From contig JAOQAL010000287.1 in the NCBI GenBank assembly GCA_025963615.1, positions 1 through 5,172 of the forward strand: a stretch of DNA of 5,172 bases, given 5' to 3'. Of this stretch, positions 1 through 4,596 are shown piece by piece. The number at the start of each line of letters is the position of its first letter. Positions within the stretch are counted from its first letter, which is position 1. Source of the DNA: Chitinophagaceae bacterium. GTDB taxonomy: Bacteria; Bacteroidota; Bacteroidia; Chitinophagales; Chitinophagaceae. The notes under the pieces are model-generated. The model did not search any database, had not been told where the DNA came from, and saw only the letters and a list, made by a program, of their open reading frames with translations. The translations under genes were made by a program, and so were the position numbers.

Positions 1-2880
1 GCCAAGAAACATTTCATACATGCGGAAGGTGTCGGCTCCGTATTTGGCGACTAAATCATCGGGATTAACCGTGTTGAATTTTGATTTGGACATTTTTTCA
101 ACTTCGGAACCGCAGATATATTTGCCGTCTTCTAAAATAAACTCAGCAGTACGATATTCATCCCTCCATTTCCTAAATGCTTCAATATCTAATTCGACTC
201 CATCAACAATATTTACATCAACATGAATTTGAGAAAATTCAGTTACATATCGTTGCGCATTAAAAAAACTATAGTCAAGTTCCGGAAATCTGTTTTTTAT
301 CCATTCTAAAAAATTAAACCCATTTTCATCCTGGATAAATCTTAGCCTTATATTATTTGAAACAAAAATTTGCAAACCGTTTGCACTTAAGAAATCATAA
401 TTTTCTTGAAAAGGGATCGACATCTTTATCCTATACACAAACCTGCTACTCCCCTGTATCATCCCCTGGTTCATCAATTTTTTAAACGGTTCATCAAAAC
501 CAATATGGCCTAAATCATACAAAACTTTTGTCCATAACCGGCTGTACAATAAATGCCCAACGGCATGTTCTGTTCCGCCAATATATAAATCCACCTGGTT
601 CCAGTAATCAGATATTTTGCGGTCGCAAAATGTTTTATCGTTGCGGGGATCCATGTAGCGGAAAAAATACCAGGATGATCCTGCATAACCAGGCATGGTA
701 TTCGTTTCTAAAGCCCCCTCTAAATTCTCCCCGAAAGGTGAGACTTCGGGAGACGCTGACGGTATGTCAATCTTTACTTTTTGCTGCACCCAATCTGCTA
801 AATTCGCTAGTGGTCCTTCGCCGTCCGGACCCGGTTTATAGCTATCCACATGCGGCAACTGCAAAGGCAATTCACTTTCATCCAACGGATAGGCAATACC
901 ATTGATCCATTTAATGGGGAATGGCTCCCCCCAGTAACGCTGCCGGCTGAACGCTGCATCCCGCATCTTATAATTCACTTTGCGGATACCAATCCCTTTT
1001 TCTTCAATCGCTTTGATTGCCACTTCCATGGCTTCTTTCATCACCAGTCCGTCCAGGAAACCAGAGTTTTCCAGTACCGCTTCTTTGGTTGCATTGGCTT
1101 CCTCACCATTAAAATGTTTACCGATAATATTGGTCACCGGGATACCAAAATGCTTCGCGAATCTGAAGTCCCGCTCATCCCCACAGGGCACGCCCATAAT
1201 AGCACCGGTACCATAGCCCGCCAGCACATACTCCGAAATCCAGACGGGAATTTCCCTTTCATTAAACGGGTTCAATGCATAAGCGCCGGTAAAGACACCG
1301 CTGATCTTTTTTTCGGACATGCGTTCCCGTTCGCTGCGGCTTTTTACATAAGTGATATAGTCGACCACAGCTTTTTTTTGTTCAACGGTTGTTATCTGTT
1401 CCACCAGTTCATGTTCGGGGGCAATCACCATGAAGTCTACGCCGAAGATGGTATCAGGCCTTGTAGTGTATACTCTCAATGTTGGCGCCTCATCCCCCGA
1501 CCCCTTCTCCTCGCCAAGAAGGGGAGATGGGTCTCCGTCGGTAAGATTATTTTTTAATTTTATCTTTTGTTGTTCTATGGCGGCTTTGATCTTATTGATT
1601 ACTTCTTCGGTATTGTTTATTACTTCATCATTAGTAAAGCGGATTAATTCAAGATCAAATTCCTTCAGATATTCTGTTCTGGCTTTATCGTAAATCTTTT
1701 GATCTTCTTCATTATGATATCCACCATCAAGTTCTATAACCAACTTTACCTCCATTAAAGCAAAATCAACAATATAACCTTGCACCCCATGCTGGCGGCT
1801 AACTTTAATTCCTAATTGATTATTGCGAATTCTTTGCCAGATTATATCTTCTGCTTCCGTTGGGTTTTTACGGTTCATTCTGCCGTATTCTTTTAAAATC
1901 TGCCAACTTGTTATATCCGCTGTTTGAAAGAAATTTCCTGATTTGGAGGACTTGCCCCCCTCTCCGCGAGGAGAGGGGTTGGGGGTGAGGCGAAATTCGA
2001 TTTCCGCCCCACTACTTTTCCCGATCCAATTAGTCTGCATCTCCTTCATCGCTTCGCTGAAGTCGATCCGGTCCAATCCTTCCAGAAGCCGATCGGCATA
2101 TTCAGTAATACGCAGATACCATTGCCGCAATTTCTTTTTTACTACCGGGTAGCCACCTCGTTCACTCACACCATTTACTACCTCGTCATTAGCCAATACC
2201 GTTCCCAGCGCTTCACACCAGTTCACTTCGCCATAGCCACAGTAAGCAAGGCGGTATTGCATCAGGATATCCTGTTTTGTTTTTTCATCAAAACCCTTCC
2301 ACTCCTTCGCGGAAAAATTGAGTATTGAAAATTGAGCATTGGGTATTACATATTTTCCATTCCCCTCCGTTTCGAATGCATCTATCAAATCAGCAACCGG
2401 TTCTGCCTTATTCGTGTTCCTGTTATAAAAAGAATCAAACAACTGTAAAAAAATCCACTGTGTCCATTTATAAAAATTGGGGTCACTGGTACGTACTTCC
2501 CGGTCCCAGTCATAGCAAAAGCCGATATTATCCAGTTGCGCTTTAAAAGTCGCGATATTTTTTTTTGTAGTCTCCGCAGGGTGCTGGCCGGTATCCAAAG
2601 CATATTGTTCTGCAGGCAACCCGAAACTGTCAAAGCCCATCGGATGTAATACATTGAACCCTTTCAACCTTTTGTAACGGCTATAGATATCAGAAGCGAT
2701 ATAACCCAGGGGGTGGCCCACATGCAAGCCGGTGCCACTCGGGTAGGGAAACATATCCAGTACATAATATTTTGGCTTTGGCGATTGATCGCCAGGTTCA
2801 GGATTGGATACTTTATAAGCATTCTTTTCCCGCCATTTCTTTTGCCATTCTTTTTCAATTCTCTTAAAATCGTATTCCAT
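1..2880 (-). CDS. leuS: Leucyl-tRNA synthetase with in-frame DUF559 nuclease insertion (3' end outside window)
   Basis: Class I aminoacyl-tRNA synthetase that charges tRNA-Leu with leucine in the cytoplasm and hydrolyses mischarged tRNA in its CP1 domain. 960 codons are visible from ATG at 2880; the anticodon-binding C-terminus lies beyond position 1. Visible motifs, by residue: HVGH signature 53-56 in PYPSGTGLHVGHPLGY; MGFDSFGLPAEQYA 81-94; a Cys-poor CP1 zinc module around NWCEALGTVLANDEV 220-234; TTRPDT editing peptide 472-477; GTGAIMGVPCGDERD ending 571, with likely editing Asp568; RYWGEP 648-653; TMPGYAGSSWYF 728-739; GGTEHAVGH 768-776; KMSKS 929-933. The frame is open throughout. It is longer than the family because of insertions: residues 297-465 (DUF559 cassette), about 179-189 and 708-723 (short repeats), and an AT-rich expansion at about 820-884. 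The start is set by family-like MEYDFKRIEKEWQKKW. No Shine-Dalgarno is seen. It is divergent from ftsX. The identity of LeuRS is secure; activity of the chimera is inferred from intact motifs. Confidence 0.96.
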   Translation of the reverse strand, partial: MEYDFKRIEKEWQKKWREKNAYKVSNPEPGDQSPKPKYYVLDMFPYPSGTGLHVGHPLGYIASDIYSRYKRLKGFNVLHPMGFDSFGLPAEQYALDTGQHPAETTKKNIATFKAQLDNIGFCYDWDREVRTSDPNFYKWTQWIFLQLFDSFYNRNTNKAEPVADLIDAFETEGNGKYVIPNAQFSILNFSAKEWKGFDEKTKQDILMQYRLAYCGYGEVNWCEALGTVLANDEVVNGVSERGGYPVVKKKLRQWYLRITEYADRLLEGLDRIDFSEAMKEMQTNWIGKSSGAEIEFRLTPNPSPRGEGGKSSKSGNFFQTADITSWQILKEYGRMNRKNPTEAEDIIWQRIRNNQLGIKVSRQHGVQGYIVDFALMEVKLVIELDGGYHNEEDQKIYDKARTEYLKEFDLELIRFTNDEVINNTEEVINKIKAAIEQQKIKLKNNLTDGDPSPLLGEEKGSGDEAPTLRVYTTRPDTIFGVDFMVIAPEHELVEQITTVEQKKAVVDYITYVKSRSERERMSEKKISGVFTGAYALNPFNEREIPVWISEYVLAGYGTGAIMGVPCGDERDFRFAKHFGIPVTNIIGKHFNGEEANATKEAVLENSGFLDGLVMKEAMEVAIKAIEEKGIGIRKVNYKMRDAAFSRQRYWGEPFPIKWINGIAYPLDESELPLQLPHVDSYKPGPDGEGPLANLADWVQQKVKIDIPSASPEVSPFGENLEGALETNTMPGYAGSSWYFFRYMDPRNDKTFCDRKISDYWNQVDLYIGGTEHAVGHLLYSRLWTKVLYDLGHIGFDEPFKKLMNQGMIQGSSRFVYRIKMSIPFQENYDFLSANGLQIFVSNNIRLRFIQDENGFNFLEWIKNRFPELDYSFFNAQRYVTEFSQIHVDVNIVDGVELDIEAFRKWRDEYRTAEFILEDGKYICGSEVEKMSKSKFNTVNPDDLVAKYGADTFRMYEMFLG
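713..751. repeat. Short C-rich hairpin repeat inserted in frame in leuS
   Basis: The plus strand reads GCCCCCTCTAAATTCTCCCC, then GAAAGGTGAGACTTCGGGAG. TCTCCCC (726-732) and GGTGAGA (737-743) form a 7-bp stem with one mismatch around a GAAA loop. It resembles a common Bacteroidota dispersed repeat of the form CCCCCTCTAAATCTCCCCC plus a complementary half (from memory). In leuS it encodes about residues 708-723 (SASPEVSPFGENLEGA), just before the TNTMPGYAGSS motif, where relatives have a short unrelated loop. Confidence 0.6.
1486..1530. repeat. Terminal inverted repeat of the DUF559 cassette, leuS-downstream end
   Basis: Plus-strand text begins CGCCTCATCCCCCGACCCC and contains a perfect 8-bp stem, CCCCTTCT (1501-1508) with AGAAGGGG (1517-1524), around an 8-nt loop. 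Over its outer 29 positions it matches the other cassette end at 26, allowing two one-base gaps. It is read in frame by leuS as DPSPLLGEEKGSGDEA. The C-rich hairpin style is one I associate with dispersed repeats of Bacteroidota genomes. Confidence 0.8.
1570..1869 (-). other. DUF559 (Vsr-like, PD-(D/E)XK superfamily) nuclease domain within LeuRS
   Basis: Residues about 338-437 of the leuS product match the DUF559 pattern in order: TEAEDIIWQRIRNNQLG (341-357), SRQHGVQGYIVDF (361-373), LVIELDGGYH (380-389), RTEYLKEFDLELIRFTNDEV (401-420) and a final helix (IKAAIEQQK). Asp372, Glu383, Asp385 and His389 sit where this family keeps its likely metal-binding and catalytic residues, so the nuclease looks intact rather than decayed. 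DUF559 proteins are usually free-standing ORFs of about 110-130 residues, related to very-short-patch repair endonucleases. Here the domain is embedded in another enzyme with Pro/Gly-rich linkers made from the flanking repeats (RLTPNPSPRGEGG before, DPSPLLGEEKGSGDEA after). Family assignment is strong; activity and target are unknown. Confidence 0.87.
1955..1992. repeat. Terminal inverted repeat of the DUF559 cassette, leuS-upstream end
   Basis: The minus strand begins CGCCTCACCCCCAACCCC and continues into a perfect 9-bp hairpin: on the plus strand CCCCTCTCC (1957-1965) and GGAGAGGGG (1970-1978) with a GCGA loop. It is read by leuS as RLTPNPSPRGEGG. All three frames on the leuS strand are free of stop codons across it, so insertion in any frame would not terminate translation at this end. 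Confidence 0.82.
2317..2344. repeat. Two tandem AT-rich 14-mers inside leuS
   Basis: ATTGAGTATTGAAA (2317-2330) is followed directly by ATTGAGCATTGGGT (2331-2344), matching at 10 of 14 positions. The motif is like the ATTGAG/ATTGAAA filler repeats I associate with intergenic Bacteroidota DNA. Here leuS translates it as about residues 179-189 (IPNAQFSILNF), before SAKEWKGFDEK, in a loop that is variable in the family. Confidence 0.5.
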
Positions 2881-2885
2881 TCGGA

Positions 2886-2913
2886 GTTTATAGTTTATAA
2901 TTTGGGGTTTATA
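2886..2913. repeat. GTTTATA heptamer cluster upstream of leuS
   Basis: GTTTATA occurs three times: 2886-2892, 2893-2899 (tandem) and 2907-2913. The cluster ends 5 bp before the leuS start codon, so any leuS transcript starting upstream would carry it in its leader as TATAAAC repeats. It looks like an AT-rich intergenic filler repeat; no function can be read from it. Confidence 0.5.
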
Positions 2914-2977
2914 GTTCCGGCTATTGTATCCCGTTCATCGGTTGTTGTGTCAGTTACCTGCTTGTCCGGTAATAGCC

Positions 2978-3056
2978 GCAAGCTATGAGCTACAAGACCT
3001 GTAGTCCTGTCGCATTTGCTAGTCTCGCAGCTCATAGCTTGTAGCTCAAAGCTTGC
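2978..3056. repeat. 19-bp inverted repeat (AGCTCATAGCTTG type) in the leuS-ftsX intergenic region
   Basis: GCAAGCTATGAGCTACAAG (2978-2996) is the inverse complement of 3038-3056 at 18 of 19 positions. A second, offset copy, AGCTCATAGCTTG (3029-3041), pairs perfectly with 2979-2991. Between the arms, CTACA (2990-2994) and TGTAG (3000-3004) can form a small inner stem. The repeat could fold into alternative stem-loops on either strand and lies in the probable leuS leader. No T-tract follows a stem, so it is not a typical terminator. Confidence 0.65.
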
Positions 3057-3153
3057 TCAACATAAATGCTAAAGAACACTTAAAAAAATCAATTTCACTT
3101 TATTAAACGCCGCATCCGGCAATATCAGCATTCCACAATCGTTAGATGGGCAG

Positions 3154-3191
3154 CAAAAATACTGATTTGTACTGCTTATTGGCTATTTTTG
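3154..3191. promoter_or_regulatory. Symmetric TATTTTTG pair, candidate divergent -7 elements
   Basis: TATTTTTG occurs on the plus strand at 3184-3191 and on the minus strand at 3161-3154, each matching the Bacteroidota -7 consensus TAnnTTTG and facing outward toward ftsX and leuS. The two form a 9-bp inverted repeat (GCAAAAATA with TATTTTTGC). A TTTG at 3166-3169 is the only upstream -33-like element for the plus copy, and its 14-bp spacing is shorter than usual. The minus copy has no clear partner. Leaders would be long: about 130 nt to ftsX and about 270 nt to leuS. Confidence 0.25.
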
Positions 3192-3325
3192 CCCGTCTGA
3201 CCGAAGTACTAAAAATTTAACTAAATTATTTAGATCATCAGGGCTGACCTGCCCCGTTTACGAACTGCGAAAGCAAATTATTCTACAGCGGGACGTATCC
3301 CATTACATTCATCAAATTCAGAATC

Positions 3326-4198
3326 ATGAGCCAGGCTGGTAAAGCATCAATCAAACGCGGCAAACCTTCTTACTTCATGGCCATTTTGGGTGTGACGGTA
3401 GTACTCTTTCTGCTGGGCATCGTTGGATGGCTCACGATCAATTCCAAAAAGTTGATGCAGTATTTTAAAGAAAGTGTGGAAATCCAGGTATTTCTTCAGC
3501 CTAATATTAAAGATACAGCGCGGCAAAACATGCAAAATTATATCGCGTCAAAGCCATATGTAAAAACGGTTCGTTATACCGATAAAGAAACGGCCAAGCA
3601 GGAATGGCTTAAAAGCGGCGGGGAAGATTTCACCGAATTCCTGGATAATGCGTTATTGCCAACCAGCATTGATTTTACATTGAAAGAAGAGTTTGTGGAT
3701 TCGCTGCAGTTAGCGCAGATTAAAACCGAGCTTTCGCAGAATCCTATTGTAGATGAAGTGAAATATCCGAATGCGGTGGTAAACAAAATGCAGAGCAACT
3801 TCAGGGTGGTAAGTCTATCCCTGGCGGGCATTGCTATTTTAATTGCTTTATTGGTCATCATTCTTATTGATAATACCATCCGGCTTGCCATGTTCAGTAA
3901 CCGTTTTCTTATTAAAACGATGCAGATGGTAGGTGCCACCCGGTGGTTTATCGCCAAACCCTTGAATACAAGGGCTATTATCAATGGAGCTATCAGTGCC
4001 CTGATCGCGATAGTAGCTGTATATGCCATCATCATGCTCGCTGAAAGATTATTACCGGACCTGCAGGCGCTTCATGACAACAAAATGCTTTTCCTGTTAT
4101 TTTCCATCTTGATACTATTGGGTATCAGTATTTCCTTATTCAGCACCCACCGGAGTGTAATAAAATACCTGAGACTGAAACTGGATGAGTTGTACTAG
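3326..4198 (+). CDS. ftsX: Cell division protein FtsX, permease-like subunit of FtsEX
   Basis: Inner-membrane partner of the ATPase FtsE; FtsEX couples cytoplasmic ATP hydrolysis to control of peptidoglycan hydrolases outside the membrane during division. The 290-residue protein has the family's shape: a short basic cytoplasmic N-terminus (KASIKRGK), TM1 at about 16-38, a periplasmic domain of about 120 residues (from SVEIQVFLQP to NKMQSNFR), then TM2 about 161-181, TM3 about 217-238 and TM4 about 254-272. The cytoplasmic loop after TM2, with NTIRLAMFSNRFLIKTMQMVGATRWFI given in two parts as NTIRLAMFSNRF and KTMQMVGATRWFI, is the FtsX/MacB-like coupling region. The ATG at 3326 gives the expected full length; no Shine-Dalgarno is visible, which is normal for Bacteroidota. 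ftsE is not in the window, as is usual for this phylum. It is the first gene of a probable group with the DUF3098 gene and uppP. Confidence 0.94.
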   Translation: MSQAGKASIKRGKPSYFMAILGVTVVLFLLGIVGWLTINSKKLMQYFKESVEIQVFLQPNIKDTARQNMQNYIASKPYVKTVRYTDKETAKQEWLKSGGEDFTEFLDNALLPTSIDFTLKEEFVDSLQLAQIKTELSQNPIVDEVKYPNAVVNKMQSNFRVVSLSLAGIAILIALLVIILIDNTIRLAMFSNRFLIKTMQMVGATRWFIAKPLNTRAIINGAISALIAIVAVYAIIMLAERLLPDLQALHDNKMLFLLFSILILLGISISLFSTHRSVIKYLRLKLDELY

Positions 4199-4232
4199 AT
4201 GCTGGATGCCAGAGACTGGATGCTAGATGATG
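4198..4232. repeat. CTGGATGC repeat at the end of ftsX
   Basis: CTGGATGC occurs at 4202-4209 and 4216-4223 within GATGCTGGATGCCAGAGACT and the following TGGATGCTAGATGATG. It begins directly at the ftsX stop codon and fills about half of the 81-bp gap to the next gene. It resembles the GATGCTGGATGCTAGATG class of dispersed repeats I associate with Bacteroidota. CTGG and CCAG (4202-4212) could pair, but the stem is only 4 bp with no T-tract, so this is not a terminator. Confidence 0.5.
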
Positions 4233-4279
4233 AGAGGCAGGAGAAATTTCATATCTTAGCGTCCTTCAAATAAAAGTAT

Positions 4280-4516
4280 ATGAGCGAAAAGAAATCAACA
4301 TCCATGTTCACAAAAGAGAATTATATATGGATGGTAGCAGGCGCCGCTGTTATGGCATTGGGCTGGTTTTTAATGGCCGGTGGTAAAAGCGATAACCCGG
4401 CTATATTTGATGATAAAGAAGTATATAGCACTACCCGCATAACCATAGCGCCCATCCTGATATTGCTGGGACTGGGAATTGAAATATTTGCTATTTTCAG
4501 AAAACCAAAAGCATAA
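4280..4516 (+). CDS. DUF3098 family small membrane protein
   Basis: A 78-residue protein with a hydrophilic, Lys/Ser-rich N-terminus (MSEKKSTSMFTKENY) and two predicted membrane helices, about 16-33 (IWMVAGAAVMALGWFLMAGG) and 56-73 (IAPILILLGLGIEIFAIF). They are joined by a short acidic loop carrying SDNPAIFDDKEVYSTTRI, and the protein ends in a basic tail (RKPKA). The GWFLMAGG, FDDKEVYSTTRI and GLGIEIFAIF segments are characteristic of DUF3098, a Bacteroidota family of unknown function. It is normally found, as here, between ftsX and uppP, which suggests an envelope or division role; that is inference from position only. The gap to ftsX is 81 bp and to uppP 80 bp. The leader (AAATAAAAGTAT before ATG) is A-rich with no Shine-Dalgarno. 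A degenerate TATCTTAG at 4252-4259 could be a -7 element but is weak. Confidence 0.88.
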   Translation: MSEKKSTSMFTKENYIWMVAGAAVMALGWFLMAGGKSDNPAIFDDKEVYSTTRITIAPILILLGLGIEIFAIFRKPKA

Positions 4517-4570
4517 TATTTTCTTAACCAAATAGCAATACACCAGTAGCTTTTACCGGTCATTTTATTC

Positions 4571-4578
4571 TAGGTTTG
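4571..4578 (+). promoter_or_regulatory. Candidate -7 promoter element for uppP
   Basis: TAGGTTTG matches the Bacteroidota sigma-A-type -7 consensus TAnnTTTG at every defined position and lies 18 bp before the uppP start codon, which would give a leader of roughly ten nucleotides. The -33 region has only TTTT (4551-4554), not TTTG, so the call is tentative. If real, uppP can be transcribed separately from ftsX and the DUF3098 gene. Confidence 0.45.
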
Positions 4579-4596
4579 TATTAGATAAAGAAATAA

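Larger units (their letters stand above)
1486..1992 (-). mobile_element. In-frame DUF559 endonuclease cassette with C-rich terminal inverted repeats
   Basis: A 507-bp segment (169 codons) interrupts leuS exactly at codon boundaries: it starts with CGC (residue 297) and ends with GCG (residue 465). Its ends are inverted repeats, CGCCTCACCCCCAACCCC on one side and CGCCTCATCCCCCGACCCC on the other (read inward). Between them lies a DUF559 domain. Removing residues 297-465 joins GAEIEF to PTLRVYTTRPDT, which reads like ordinary LeuRS. The central nuclease-coding part is AT-rich (about 30% GC by hand count over 1621-1740), against 52-55% in flanking leuS lines such as 1021-1200 and 2041-2100. No stop, promoter or separate start is evident, so it is translated only as part of LeuRS. 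No target-site duplication is visible. Mobility is inferred from the repeat-bounded structure and absence from the usual LeuRS architecture; it has not been shown. Confidence 0.82.
2881..3325. other. Divergent intergenic region between leuS and ftsX
   Basis: 445 bp separating two divergently transcribed genes, so it should contain both promoters. It holds the GTTTATA cluster, the 19-bp inverted repeat, a small GCCG/CGGC hairpin (3109-3120), a weak GGGC/GCCC hairpin (3241-3254) and a symmetric pair of TATTTTTG elements (3154-3191). I see no convincing protein gene, tRNA or known riboswitch here. Its upstream part is repeat-rich; the last 130 bp before ftsX look like an ordinary leader. Confidence 0.7.

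Noticed and set aside
850..1557. 235-codon open frame on the plus strand opposite leuS
   Set aside because: It is fully antisense to conserved LeuRS sequence, including the editing domain, and its product has no recognisable family; other plus-strand frames within 1-2880 are likewise shadows.
1570..1876. DUF559 as a separately translated gene using the internal ATG at residue 335
   Set aside because: There is no ribosome-binding context or promoter, and no stop codon follows the domain, so the frame runs on into LeuRS.
1486..1992. Intein inside LeuRS
   Set aside because: Neither junction has splicing residues: no Cys/Ser at the insert start, no C-terminal His-Asn, and no Cys/Ser/Thr immediately following. 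The nuclease is DUF559 rather than LAGLIDADG or HNH.
1480..2000. Target-site duplication flanking the DUF559 cassette
   Set aside because: Comparison of the bases outside the shared CGCCTCA ends (TTT side versus CCAAC side) shows no clear direct repeat.
3109..3120. GCCG/CGGC hairpin resembling the core of an enterobacterial REP element
   Set aside because: Only 12 bp match, there is no second half or tandem arrangement, and the other genes indicate Bacteroidota; likely coincidence. No T-tract immediately follows, so it is not a terminator either.
3241..3254. Leader riboswitch or attenuator before ftsX
   Set aside because: Only a 4-bp GGGC/GCCC stem is visible, with no recognisable riboswitch core.
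4202..4212. Terminator after ftsX
   Set aside because: The CTGG/CCAG stem is only 4 bp with a 3-nt loop and no T-run; it is part of a CTGGATGC repeat.
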